A stretch of DNA of 64,000 nucleotides, taken from contig NZ_JANADR010000001.1 of the NCBI RefSeq assembly GCF_024199925.1, positions 2,108,001-2,172,000 on the forward strand, read 5' to 3'. Under the pieces are notes generated by a model that saw nothing but the letters and a program-made list of their open reading frames with translations, was not told the origin of the DNA and ran no database searches. This document shows, piece by piece, positions 16,889 through 26,792 of this stretch. How positions within the stretch are numbered: position 1 is the first letter of the stretch; each line of letters starts with the position of its first letter. The stretch comes from Bradyrhizobium sp. CCGUVB1N3. Lineage in GTDB: Bacteria > Pseudomonadota > Alphaproteobacteria > Rhizobiales > Xanthobacteraceae. The position numbers and the translations under genes are program-made.

Positions 16889-16905
16889 TTTACGAGTTAC
16901 GTAAA
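16889..16905. promoter_or_regulatory. candidate HigA operator palindrome
   Basis: TTTACG-AGTTA-CGTAAA is a 6-bp inverted repeat 19 bp upstream of the higB start, in an AT-rich pocket suited to a promoter. Palindromes of this size are typical HigA binding sites; assignment is by position. Confidence 0.5.
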
Positions 16906-16941
16906 CAGTAAATATGGATACCGACGCAAGTTTTGAGAAGT

Positions 16942-18272
16942 CTATTTCCCGCCCCGCTCCTTCCGCAGCTTCGCCCAATAGTCCAGCCGCTTCCTGATCT
17001 CCCGCTCAAAGCCGCGCTCGGGCGGGTCGTAGAAGGTCTGGCGTCCCATGGCTTCCGGAAAGTAGTCCTGGCCGGAGAAGGCGTCGGGCGCGTCGTGGTC
17101 GTATTCGTAAGCTGCGCCATAGCCTTCCGACTTCATCAAACCGGTCGGGGCGTTGAGGATGTGCTTCGGCGGCAGCAGCGAGCCGGCCTGTTTTGCGGCC
17201 TGCATCGCCGCACCGAAGGCGGTGTAGACCGCGTTCGATTTCGGCGCGGTGGCGAGATAGACGACGGCCTGGGCGATCGCGAGCTCGCCCTCGGGATGGC
17301 CGAGAAAATCGAAGGCGTCCTTCGCTGCATTCGCAATGACGAGCGCCTGCGGATCGGCAAGGCCGATGTCCTCGACCGCCATCCGCACCACACGCCGCGC
17401 CAGGAACAGCGGGTCCTCGCCGGCGTCCAGCATGCGCGCCAGATAATAGAGCGCGGCATCGGGATCTGAGCCGCGCACGGATTTATGCAAGGCCGAGATC
17501 AAATTGTAGTGGCCGTCGGCGGACTTGTCGTAGATCGGCGCACGGCGCTGCAAAATGTCCTGCAATTGCGCGGCGGTGAAGATCTCGCCGGCCCGCGCCG
17601 AGCGCCAGACTTCCTCGACCAGCGTCAATGCGGCGCGACCATCGCCATCTGCCATGCGTGCGAGCGCAGAACGCGCCTCCGCATCCAGCGGCAGCTTCTT
17701 GCCCTCGACCGCCTCGGCATGCGCGAACAGTTTTTCAATCGCGGCGGCGTCGAGCGAATGGAACACCAGCACGCGTGCGCGCGAGAGCAACGCCGCGTTG
17801 AGCTCGAAGGACGGATTTTCGGTGGTGGCGCCGACCATCACCACCGTGCCGTCTTCCATCACCGGCAGGAAGGAATCCTGCTGCGCGCGGTTGAAGCGGT
17901 GCACCTCGTCGACGAACAGCAGCGTACCCTTGCCCATCTCGCGGCGGGCGCGCGCGGCATCGAAAGCCTTTTTCAGGTCGGCGACGCCGGAGAACACCGC
18001 GGAAATCTGCTCGAAATGCAGGTCGGTCGCATCCGCGAGCAGCCGCGCCACGGTGGTCTTGCCGGTGCCGGGCGGTCCCCAGAACACCAGCGAGCCGAGC
18101 GTGCGCGTCTCCAGCATACGCGTCAGCGCGCCGTCGGGGCCGAGAATGTGGTCCTGGCCGACAACCTCCGACAGCGCGCGCGGGCGCAGGCGGTCCGGCA
18201 GCGGATGCGGGGCATCGTGATCGAGCCCCGCCGCGGCAAAGAGCGTTGGCGTCTCCTGTGGTCGCTTCGCGC

Positions 18273-18276
<4 letters not shown>
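16942..18276 (-). CDS. rarA: replication-associated recombination protein A (AAA+ ATPase)
   Basis: The 444-aa product is a full-length RarA/MgsA. It shows RPRALSEVVGQDHILGPDGA, Walker A GPPGTGKTT (near 67), Walker B LLFVDEVHRFN with the RarA-typical HRFN, sensor 1 GATTENPSFELN, and the C-terminal tetramerisation region (DPDAALYYLARMLDAGEDPL, AVEDIGLADP, ILNAPTGLMKSEGYGAAYEY). RarA acts at stalled replication forks. Its ATG overlaps the TGA of the upstream protease gene (ATGA), so the two are translationally coupled. Confidence 0.95.
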
Positions 18277-19679
<1,403 letters not shown>

Positions 19680-19997
19680 TCCTACCTCTCGGAAAAGACG
19701 CCGGAATATAGGCATGTTCGATCGCCAATAGAAGGGCGGCAGCCGCCAATATTCGCCCTCTTTTCTCCCCGCCCCGGCGTGCAAGTTCTGCGCGAGGAAC
19801 AGCCATTTTGCGGCTCGCGCGGGATTGGCATGACACCCATCATCCTCCAGAGTGGACGCAGGCACGATTCGGTTGCGGCGAATTTACATCAGTGGGAACC
19901 GGCAACCGTAACGCGTTTCGTCGCGGGGCAGCCATCATGCGCTCTTACGACTCTCCGTGGTGAAGTGGGGACGTTGATCAGCAAGGGAGTGGATGAC
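19680..19997. other. divergent intergenic region between the protease and porin genes
   Basis: These 318 bp separate divergent genes and must hold both promoters. An AT-richer stretch at 19690-19735 is the likeliest promoter area for the protease. No convincing -35/-10 pair was identified on either strand. Confidence 0.4.
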
Positions 19998-21611
19998 GTG
20001 AGCAGGACAAGATTCACAAGCGTCGCGCTCGGCCTCGCCGGTGCGCTCGTGGCCTCGCAAGGCCATGCCCAATCGGCAAACAGCAGCGAACAGGAGATTG
20101 CGCTTCTGAAGCAGCAATTGAAGCTGCTCGAGCAGAAGCTCGACAAGCTGCAAAGTCAGACCGCCGCGAACACGGCGGCCACGGCGAAGGCCAAGGCCGA
20201 AGCGAAGGCCGAGGCCAAGGCAGAAGCGAGGTCGGAGGCGAAGGCCGCGGTCGCCAGCGCCAACGCCGCCATTCCGGTCAAGGGTCCGGTGGCCCCGTCC
20301 GGTGTCGTCGTGACCATGCCGAACAACCGGCCGACGATTTGCACCGCGGACGAACAGAACTGCGTCGCGATCACGAGCCGGGTGCACTGGGACGTCGGCG
20401 GGTACGACTACCGTCCCAACACCGCAGCGACGGTGCCGCAGAAGCTCGACAGCGGAGAAAATCTCCGACGCGCGCGCATCGGCGTCGTTGGCAAATTCTT
20501 CGGTGACTGGAATTATGCGCTCATCTACGACTTCGGCGGCACCTCCGACGGCTTCGGCGGCGCGGCGGCTGGATCACTTCCGGGGGGCGCCCTCTCCGGC
20601 GTCGAGAACGCCTATCTGAGCTACACGGGATTGAAGCCGTTCGGCGGCAAGATGGCGATCGAGGCCGGCATCATGGACCTGCCCTACACGCTCGATGAGG
20701 CCACCAGTTCCAATGACATCTTGTTCATGGAGCGCGCCTCGTCCGGCGTCATCGCAACCAACATCGCCGCCGGCGACTTCCGCTCCGCCGTCGGCGCGCG
20801 TTGGTGGAACGACGTGCTCTGGGCGGGAGCTTACGTCACCGGTCCGGCAACGGGCGCCATCCATTCGGCGTCCAGCGTCTCGCCGAACGGCACGACCGAA
20901 CAATATGGCGCGGTCGCGCGTGTCGCTGGTCAGGTCGTCAGCGGAAGGGATTACTCGCTGCATCTCGGTGCCGACGCCGAATGGCTGATCCAGCCGTCGC
21001 GCAATCTGGTGACGAGCGCGCAGACGCTCACGCTCAGCGATCGTCCGGAGCTGCGCATCGATCCGACGGTGCTGGCGACGACCGGCGCGATCGCCAACGC
21101 TTCCGGCGCACAGGTCTACAGCGTCGAAGCGGCGGCGACCTATGGACCACTGATCCTCCAGGGCGAGTACTTCTGGTTCAATGTCGATCGCAGCGCGAAT
21201 ACCGGCTTGCCGCCCTTCGGTGCGCCGAGCCTGAGATTCCAGGGCGGCTATGCCCAGGCCGGCTACGTGCTGACCGGCGAAACCCATCCCTACAATCCGG
21301 CGAGCGCCTCATACGGCGGCATCAAGCCGGCGCATCCGTTCTCGCTCGACGGCGGCGGCTGGGGTGCGTGGGAGATCGCCGGCCGTTACTCGACGATCGA
21401 CCTCAACAACCAGTTGGGCACGACGACCGGCATCGCCGGCGGACGGCAGAACGTCTATACGCTCGCGCTCAACTGGTACGTCAATGGCAACGTCCGCTTC
21501 ATGCTCGACTACCTGCATGGCACCGTGTCCAGGCAGGCCTCGCCTGTGTCCACGGCGGATGTCGGCTCGAAGTTCGACGCGATCGCCATGCGCACGCAGG
21601 TCGCGTTCTGA
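19998..21611 (+). CDS. OprP/OprO-like outer-membrane porin
   Basis: The 537-aa precursor starts at GTG 19998, with AAGGGAG 8 nt ahead. Signal peptide about 1-26 (RFTSVALGLAGALVASQGHA). Residues 28-75 form a Lys/Glu/Ala coiled coil (EIALLKQQLKLLEQKLDKLQ), as in other alphaproteobacterial porins of the phosphate-selective O/P family. From about residue 120 the sequence alternates aromatic and small residues (RARIGVVGKFFGDWNYALIY, GAWEIAGRYSTIDLNN, NVRFMLDYLHGTV) and ends in a C-terminal Phe, the outer-membrane barrel signature. Phosphate or other anion uptake is the family expectation. Confidence 0.88.
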   Translation: MSRTRFTSVALGLAGALVASQGHAQSANSSEQEIALLKQQLKLLEQKLDKLQSQTAANTAATAKAKAEAKAEAKAEARSEAKAAVASANAAIPVKGPVAPSGVVVTMPNNRPTICTADEQNCVAITSRVHWDVGGYDYRPNTAATVPQKLDSGENLRRARIGVVGKFFGDWNYALIYDFGGTSDGFGGAAAGSLPGGALSGVENAYLSYTGLKPFGGKMAIEAGIMDLPYTLDEATSSNDILFMERASSGVIATNIAAGDFRSAVGARWWNDVLWAGAYVTGPATGAIHSASSVSPNGTTEQYGAVARVAGQVVSGRDYSLHLGADAEWLIQPSRNLVTSAQTLTLSDRPELRIDPTVLATTGAIANASGAQVYSVEAAATYGPLILQGEYFWFNVDRSANTGLPPFGAPSLRFQGGYAQAGYVLTGETHPYNPASASYGGIKPAHPFSLDGGGWGAWEIAGRYSTIDLNNQLGTTTGIAGGRQNVYTLALNWYVNGNVRFMLDYLHGTVSRQASPVSTADVGSKFDAIAMRTQVAF

Positions 21612-21619
21612 TTCTCGCT

Positions 21620-21757
21620 CGTCGTCCCGGGGCGCGCGCAAGCGCGAGCCCGGGACCCATAGCCACAGGATTGAGTTAGGCAAAGACTCGCTAACTCAGA
21701 TCTCGCGCCTCAACTTCTCCCTGTGGTTATGGGTCCCCGCCTGCGCGGGGACGACAC
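21620..21757. repeat. inverted repeat, GTCGTCCCGG...GGGACCCAT type
   Basis: CGTCGTCCCGGGGCGCGCGC followed by GCGCGAGCCCGGGACCCATA forms one hairpin. The right half (TATGGGTCCCCGCCTGCGC, GGGGACGAC) is its inverted partner, with CCACAGG / CCTGTGG-like arms inside. Same class as 14583-14702; it may terminate porin transcription. Confidence 0.8.
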
Positions 21758-21845
21758 CGAGTTTGCGAAGCCAGCTCGCGCCCCCTCACGCCGCGCGCTT
21801 CGGCTTCCTCACCACCGCCGGCGGCGGCGCGCAGGACAACGGCTC

Positions 21846-21911
21846 CTAGTGGCTCTCGCCCCAGGCTTTCAGGATATCGATCACCGGCCGCAGGCTCTCT
21901 TGGTAGTCACG
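21846..21911 (-). pseudogene. 3' remnant of an HxlR-type regulator
   Basis: A minus-strand frame ending at TAG 21846 reads RDYQESLRPVIDILKAWGES plus His, close to the C-terminal helix of HxlR-family regulators (LRPVLDALxxWG). The reading frame runs upstream into the palindromic repeat at 21929 and no start or helix-turn-helix remains. It appears to be a gene fragment left after repeat insertion or deletion. Confidence 0.35.
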
Positions 21912-21928
21912 GACTTTGCGGCTTTGTC

Positions 21929-22013
21929 GGGTGGGTTAGCGCAGCGTAACCCACCAACTACTCTCAACGTTGACGGAAAAGAGGTGGGTTACGCTGCGCT
22001 CACCCACCCTGCG
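21929..22013. repeat. palindromic intergenic repeat, GGGTGGGTTAGCGCAGCGTA type
   Basis: GGGTGGGTTAGCGCAGCGTA with ACCCACC at the left is mirrored by GGTGGGTTACGCTGCGCTCA with CCCACC at the right. It belongs to the family at 2332, 4681 and 5142. Confidence 0.8.
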
Positions 22014-22025
22014 ATCTCTACGCCT

Positions 22026-22532
22026 CTACTTCGCCTGGGCGGCCGTCTGGAGCGCCTTCCAGTCGAATTTCTCGGCAAGCGCCAGCCCTTCCTCCTCGGT
22101 GAGGCCGTCATAGGAAAGGTTGAACAGCGCGTCCTTGCCCAGCGCCACGATGAGCGTGCCTGATTTCTGCGGGTTGTTGTAGTTCTTGAGCACCTGCATG
22201 CCATGCATGGTCGCAGACATGACGTGGCCGTCCGGAGTTTGAATGTTCATTCCGCTCTGGATCGGCGCCAAGGCTCCAGTGGCGGTCTGCCCGACCATGA
22301 CCGCGGCTTGCAGACGCGCCGAGCCGCGCGTGTATTCGCGCGTCGCCGTGGTCATGCTCGTATCGGACATCTGCATCGACATGCCGCCCGGCTTCTTGCC
22401 TTCCCATCCGGCAAGATCAACCAGGAGTGGCAGCAGCCGCTGAAATGGCTGGTCGGCGTGTGACGGCGAAAGCGGCCATAAGATCGCCAGTGCAACGAAG
22501 AAACAAAAAACCTTGAATCGCGACTGAAGCAT
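22026..22532 (-). CDS. hypothetical secreted protein
   Basis: The 168-aa precursor has a signal peptide (FKVFCFFVALAILWPLSPSH, cleavage after SHA near residue 26). The mature part has PFQRLLPLLVDLAGWEGKKP, then a Met-rich MSMQMSDTSMTTATREY segment, and a C-terminal TLIVALGKDALFNLSYDGLT. GGGAGAAGAGA precedes the ATG. No family recognised with confidence; the Met-rich stretch might bind copper, which is speculation. Confidence 0.7.
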   Translation of the reverse strand: MLQSRFKVFCFFVALAILWPLSPSHADQPFQRLLPLLVDLAGWEGKKPGGMSMQMSDTSMTTATREYTRGSARLQAAVMVGQTATGALAPIQSGMNIQTPDGHVMSATMHGMQVLKNYNNPQKSGTLIVALGKDALFNLSYDGLTEEEGLALAEKFDWKALQTAAQAK

Positions 22533-22594
22533 TCTCTTCTCCCGGTTGGGCTAACCGGACGAGCATAGCAACCCTTCGTTGCGCCAGAAAGACC

Positions 22595-22891
22595 TCACAC
22601 AGGCAGCACGCCCTCGACAAACATCAGCCGCCGCTCCAGTGCGATCCTCCGCAGCTTCAGCGCCTCGGCATATTCGGCCGAGGCGTACCATTCGCGCAGG
22701 CGCGCCATCGAGGGAAACTCGACGATGATGATCGTCTTCGGCGGAGGTCCGCCCTCCACGACCTCGGCGGCGGCGCCCCGCGCGAGGTAGCGGCCGCCAT
22801 ATTGCGCGATCGTCTTCGCGGCAAGCGTGCGATAGGCCTCCATGGCCGCCGCATCGCGGACCTCGACCTCGGAGATGACATAGGCCGGCAT
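22595..22891 (-). CDS. DUF1330-family protein (dimeric alpha/beta barrel)
   Basis: The 98-aa product begins MPAYVISEVEVRDAAAMEAY and contains YGGRYLARGAAAEVVEG, IIIVEFPSMARLREWYAS and AEYAEALKLRR, the full DUF1330 pattern of a ferredoxin-like dimeric alpha/beta barrel. GAGGG precedes ATG 22891; the longer frame to 23068 enters the neighbouring repeat. Function unknown. Confidence 0.88.
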   Translation of the reverse strand: MPAYVISEVEVRDAAAMEAYRTLAAKTIAQYGGRYLARGAAAEVVEGGPPPKTIIIVEFPSMARLREWYASAEYAEALKLRRIALERRLMFVEGVLPV

Positions 22892-22998
22892 GCGCGCACC
22901 CTCATGCGATGACGTTGACGATGGAGATATCGGCTGCGATCGATGGCACCGCAATTGGCGCTCACTCACGCGTGAGGGAGACATGCCCCACGTAGCTT

Positions 22999-23092
22999 CG
23001 TAGGGTGGGCAAAGGCGCTCTTGCGCCGTGCCCACCACTTCTCGTGCGGCGAGTAAAGTGGTGGGCACGCTTCGCTTTGCCCACCCTACGAT
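22999..23092. repeat. palindromic intergenic repeat, GTAGGGTGGGCAAAG type
   Basis: CGTAGGGTGGGCAAAGGCGC at the left is mirrored by CTTCGCTTTGCCCACCCTAC at the right, with inner GTGCCCACCACTT / AAGTGGTGGGCAC. Near-identical in design to 8157-8248. Confidence 0.85.
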
Positions 23093-23122
23093 TCAAAACA
23101 AAAACGGCGCCCGAAGGCGCCG
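23093..23122 (-). terminator. rho-independent terminator of the ribosomal protein superoperon (after rplQ)
   Basis: On the minus strand a CGGCGCC-TTCG-type hairpin (arms at 23105-23111 and 23116-23122) is followed by TTTTTGTTTTG. It lies 28 bp past the rplQ stop. Confidence 0.9.
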
Positions 23123-23149
23123 CTTTCTCAAATCTCAATGCCAGCCGGC

Positions 23150-23566
23150 TTACGCCGCTTCGGCTTCCTTCGCCTGGGACGGACCGGAGTCCTGGCCCTT
23201 GGCGTCGACGTCGCGATCGACGAACTCGATCACGGCCATCGCGGCGTTGTCGCCGTAGCGGAAGCCGGCCTTGATGATGCGGGTGTAGCCGCCCTGGCGG
23301 TCCTTGTAGCGGGTCGCCAACACGTCGAACAGCTTCTTGACCTGGTCCTTGTCGCGCATCTCGGAGATCGCCTGGCGGCGCATGGCCAGCCCGCCCTTCT
23401 TGCCGAGGGTGACGAGCTTCTCGACGATCGGGCGCAATTCCTTCGCCTTCGGCAGCGTGGTGACGATCTGCTCGTGCTTGATCAGCGCCGCACACATGTT
23501 GGCGAACATCGCGCGGCGATGCTCCGCAGTGCGGTTGAGCTTCCGATGAACCTTGCCGTGACGCAT
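23150..23566 (-). CDS. rplQ: 50S ribosomal protein L17
   Basis: The 138-aa product starts [20 protein letters not shown], the invariant L17 N-terminus, followed by LVTLGKKGG and [21 protein letters not shown]17 binds 23S rRNA near the exit tunnel. The C-terminal 20 residues are an Ala/Glu/Lys extension typical of alphaproteobacteria. It is the last gene of the superoperon, 162 bp after rpoA with a palindromic repeat in between, and is followed by a strong terminator. Confidence 0.97.
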   Translation of the reverse strand: MRHGKVHRKLNRTAEHRRAMFANMCAALIKHEQIVTTLPKAKELRPIVEKLVTLGKKGGLAMRRQAISEMRDKDQVKKLFDVLATRYKDRQGGYTRIIKAGFRYGDNAAMAVIEFVDRDVDAKGQDSGPSQAKEAEAA

Positions 23567-23645
23567 GTAATTATTCCTTAGTTTGAAACTGCCGCGACGG
23601 TTCGTCGGACATGTTGCTCAGGTGGGCTGCCTGCGTTCGCCCGAT

Positions 23646-23726
23646 CGTCATTCCGGACGTCGCGAAGCGGCGATCCGGAATCTCGAGATTCCGGGTTCGG
23701 TCCTGCGGACCGCCCCGGAATGACGA
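23646..23726. repeat. palindromic repeat between rpoA and rplQ, CGTCATTCCGG type
   Basis: CGTCATTCCGGACGTCGC at the left is mirrored by CCGCCCCGGAATGACG at the right, with an inner CCGGAATCTCGAGATTCCGG perfect palindrome. Its place inside an otherwise continuous operon suggests a transcript-processing or stabilising stem. Confidence 0.8.
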
Positions 23727-23728
23727 AA

Positions 23729-24760
23729 TTAGTAGTGATCCTCGAAGCGCTTGGCGAGCTCGTCGATGTTCTCCGGCGGCCAGCCCGGCACTTCCATGCC
23801 GAGGTGCAGACCCATCTGGGCCAGCACTTCCTTGATCTCGTTCAGCGACTTGCGGCCGAAGTTCGGGGTGCGAAGCATTTCCGCTTCGCTCTTCTGCACG
23901 AGGTCGCCGATGTAGACGATGTTGTCGTTCTTCAGGCAGTTGGCCGAACGCACCGACAGCTCGAGCTCGTCCACCTTCTTGAGGAAGGCCGGGTTGAAGG
24001 CGAGGTCCGGGATGATCTCCTGGGCAACTTCCTTGCGCGGCTCTTCGAAGTTGACGAACACGTTGAGCTGATCCTGGAGGATACGCGCAGCATAGGCCAC
24101 GGAGTCATCCGGCGTGATCGCGCCATTGGTCTCGATCGTCATGGTCAGCTTGTCGTAGTCGAGGATCTGGCCCTCGCGGGTGTTCTCGACCTTGTAGGAG
24201 ACCTTGCGGACCGGCGAGTAGAGGCTGTCGACCGGGATCAGGCCGATCGGCGCGTCCTCGGGGCGGTTGCGCTCGGCGGGCACGTAACCCTTGCCGGTTG
24301 CGACCGTGAACTCCATGCGGATCTCGGCACCCTCGTCGAGCGTGCAGATCTGCAGGTCCGGATTGAGCACGACGACGTCGCCGACGGTCTGGATGTCGCC
24401 GGCGGTGACGACACCAGGGCCCTGCTTCTTCACGACCATGCGCTTGGGGCCTTCGCCCTGCATCTTGATCGAGATGTCCTTGATGTTCAGCACGATGTCG
24501 GTGACGTCCTCACGGACGCCCGCGATCGAGGAGAACTCGTGCAGCACGCCGTCGATGTGCACCGACTGCACGGCCGCGCCCTGGAGCGAGGACAGCAGGA
24601 TGCGGCGCAGGGCGTTGCCGAGCGTCTGGCCGAAACCGCGCTCGAGCGGTTCGGCAACGATGGTCGCAAAACGGGCCGGGTCGCTGCCGGGGGACACCTG
24701 GAGCTTGTTCGGCCGAATCAGTTCTTGCCAATTTTTCTGGATCGTCACTGTTTCACCCAT
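23729..24760 (-). CDS. rpoA: DNA-directed RNA polymerase subunit alpha
   Basis: The 343-aa product has the assembly domain ([40 protein letters not shown]) and the C-terminal domain ([40 protein letters not shown]) that contacts UP elements and activators. Length is normal. It dimerises to nucleate polymerase assembly. It lies 114 bp after rpsK. Confidence 0.98.
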   Translation of the reverse strand: MGETVTIQKNWQELIRPNKLQVSPGSDPARFATIVAEPLERGFGQTLGNALRRILLSSLQGAAVQSVHIDGVLHEFSSIAGVREDVTDIVLNIKDISIKMQGEGPKRMVVKKQGPGVVTAGDIQTVGDVVVLNPDLQICTLDEGAEIRMEFTVATGKGYVPAERNRPEDAPIGLIPVDSLYSPVRKVSYKVENTREGQILDYDKLTMTIETNGAITPDDSVAYAARILQDQLNVFVNFEEPRKEVAQEIIPDLAFNPAFLKKVDELELSVRSANCLKNDNIVYIGDLVQKSEAEMLRTPNFGRKSLNEIKEVLAQMGLHLGMEVPGWPPENIDELAKRFEDHY

Positions 24761-24874
24761 ACAGGCCAGTCAGTCTGCCATTGCGGACACTGGCGTTGGA
24801 GAAAGGCCGCAAGTCGCGCTTGCGGCTTCGCAAAGCAAAGTCATCGCGGACGATGATGGCGTCCGCGACTCGTA

Positions 24875-25264
24875 TCAAACGCGCCGACGCTTGCGCGGGC
24901 GGCAACCATTGTGCGGGATCGTGGTCACGTCGCGGATCGAGGTGACGGTGAAGCCCGCAGCCTGCAACGCGCGGAGCGCCGACTCGCGGCCCGAACCGGG
25001 ACCGGCGACCTCGACTTCCAGCGTGCGCATGCCGTGCTCCTGCGCCTTCTTGGAAACGTCCTCCGCAGCGACCTGCGCTGCATACGGGGTCGACTTGCGC
25101 GATCCCTTGAAACCCATGGTGCCCGCCGACGACCAGGCGATCGTGTTGCCCTGCGCATCGGTGATGGTGATCGTCGTGTTGTTGAACGACGAGTTCACGT
25201 GCGCAACGCCGGAGGCGATGTTCTTGCGCTCACGACGGCGAACGCGGGTGGCTTCCTTGCCCAT
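24875..25264 (-). CDS. rpsK: 30S ribosomal protein S11
   Basis: The 129-aa product contains [40 protein letters not shown] and the C-terminal [17 protein letters not shown], all diagnostic of S11, which lines the mRNA exit channel on the platform of the small subunit. The C-terminal NGCRPRK motif is the conserved rRNA-binding end. It lies 123 bp after rpsM. Confidence 0.98.
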   Translation of the reverse strand: MGKEATRVRRRERKNIASGVAHVNSSFNNTTITITDAQGNTIAWSSAGTMGFKGSRKSTPYAAQVAAEDVSKKAQEHGMRTLEVEVAGPGSGRESALRALQAAGFTVTSIRDVTTIPHNGCRPRKRRRV

Positions 25265-25387
25265 AGAGTACCTTTCCTGAAGATCTCAAACGCCGCCGTA
25301 ATGCCAGCGGCTACACCTGTGGAACGAAAAGCGTGTGGCGAGCGGGTTATCCCCTCTTCGCCACACGCCGCGATTGAATTCGAAAGC

Positions 25388-25756
25388 TTACTTCTTCTTG
25401 CCGGCGATCGCCTTGGCCGGCCCCTTACGCGTGCGCGCATTGGTGTGGGTGCGCTGACCGCGCACCGGCAGACCGCGACGATGACGCAGGCCGCGATAGC
25501 AGCCGAGGTCCATCAGACGCTTGATGTTGATGCCGACCTCGCGACGCAGATCGCCCTCGACGAGATAGTCGCGGTCGATCACTTCGCGGATCTGGAGCAC
25601 TTCCTGGTCGCTCAGCTGATTGACGCGACGATCCTCGGGGATCTTCACCTTCTCCATGATCTCACCGGCGACCTTCGCGCCGATGCCATGGATGTACTGC
25701 AGCGCGATCAGCACGCGCTTGTTGGTGGGAATGTTTACGCCGGCAATACGGGCCAC
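25388..25756 (-). CDS. rpsM: 30S ribosomal protein S13
   Basis: The 122-aa product begins [20 protein letters not shown] and includes [40 protein letters not shown] and a basic [18 protein letters not shown] tail that reaches the decoding region. It is a head protein contacting L5 and tRNA. The 187 bp upstream, between it and adk, is one of the larger gaps of the superoperon and could hold a promoter for rpsM-rpsK-rpoA-rplQ; none was confirmed. Confidence 0.98.
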   Translation of the reverse strand: MARIAGVNIPTNKRVLIALQYIHGIGAKVAGEIMEKVKIPEDRRVNQLSDQEVLQIREVIDRDYLVEGDLRREVGINIKRLMDLGCYRGLRHRRGLPVRGQRTHTNARTRKGPAKAIAGKKK

Positions 25757-25943
25757 GGCCTTCTCTCCTGTTGCCGATCCCTCGTCAGGAATCGGGCTTT
25801 AAGTGCTTGCTTTCTCGGGCAGGTGTTCACAAACGCGAACACGACGCCCACCCCCGGTCTTCCTGGGGCCCGGCATCGTCTGAAACTATCCGACTTGGAT
25901 GCGGGGCTTATTAAGGGATTCCAGGGGGTTTCGTCAACCGCTG

Positions 25944-26792
25944 CTAGCGCTTAGCTCGCTTTTTCGTGACCTTTTTTGAGGCCTTCTTCGGACCCTTTTT
26001 GGCGGTCTTTTTGGCCGCTTTCTTGGCAGCTTTCTTGGTAGCTTTCTTAGTAGCCTTCTTGGCTACCTTCTTTGGTGCTTTGGCGGCCTTCTTGACCGCT
26101 TTGGCGGCCTTTTTCGCGGGCTTTTTGGCCGATTTGGCCTTGTTGGCACCCGTCTTGGCGGGAGCCGGGTTGGCTGCCGTCCTGGCGTGGGTTTTGGGCT
26201 CGACCGCCCCCAGCGCCAAGAGAAGGCGGTGGATGGCGCGGGTGACCTCCTCGATGGTCATCATGCCATCGATGGTCGAGAGCTTGCGCCGCTCGGAGTA
26301 ATAGTGAATCAGCGGTTCCGTCTGGCTGCGGTAGCTGGCGAGCCGCTTGGACAGGACCTCCGGAGTGTCGTCGACCCGGACCTCCTCGCCGCGTTCCCGC
26401 ATCTGGGCGACGCGGGTCTCGACGCGATCGAGCAGCGCGCTCTCGTTGACCCTGAGCTCGATCACCCCATCGAGCTTGAGGTGCCTTTGCTTCAGCAGCT
26501 CGTCCAGCGCCTCGGCCTGCGGCACGGTGCGCGGGAAGCCATCGAGGATGAAACCCTTCTTGGCATCGGGCAGCTCGATCCGGTCGGCGATGATTCCGAC
26601 CACGACATCGTCGGGCACGAGGCCGCCGCTCGCCATGATCTCCTTCGCCTTCAGCCCGACCGGCGTTCCCGCCGCAACCGCAGCGCGAAGCATCTCACCG
26701 GTGGAAAGCTGCACGATGCCATAGCGCTCGACCAGCCGTAGCGCCTGGGTCCCCTTGCCCGACCCCGGCGGTCCCAGAAGGATAATTCTCAT
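25944..26792 (-). CDS. adk: adenylate kinase with long histone-H1-like C-terminal tail
   Basis: Residues 1-197 form a complete short-LID adenylate kinase interconverting ATP, ADP and AMP: P-loop GPPGSGKGTQ (7-16), STGEMLRA (30-37), DGFPRTVPQA (84-93), and a short LID around 127-150 without the zinc-binding insertion. Residues 200-282 are an added tail made almost only of Lys, Ala, Thr, Val and Pro in AKKAAKK-type repeats, like histone H1 or rhizobial nucleoid-associated proteins. Typical bacterial Adk ends near 190-215 residues. Its ATG overlaps the secY-paralogue TGA (ATGA), fixing the start at 26792 instead of 26861. The tail may bind nucleic acid or ribosomes; inference. Confidence 0.93.
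   Translation of the reverse strand: MRIILLGPPGSGKGTQALRLVERYGIVQLSTGEMLRAAVAAGTPVGLKAKEIMASGGLVPDDVVVGIIADRIELPDAKKGFILDGFPRTVPQAEALDELLKQRHLKLDGVIELRVNESALLDRVETRVAQMRERGEEVRVDDTPEVLSKRLASYRSQTEPLIHYYSERRKLSTIDGMMTIEEVTRAIHRLLLALGAVEPKTHARTAANPAPAKTGANKAKSAKKPAKKAAKAVKKAAKAPKKVAKKATKKATKKAAKKAAKKTAKKGPKKASKKVTKKRAKR

Noticed and set aside
19894..19919. GGAAC...CGTT resembling an EcfG (general stress sigma) promoter upstream of the porin
   Set aside because: The spacer is about 14 nt instead of the usual 16-17, so the match is not credible.
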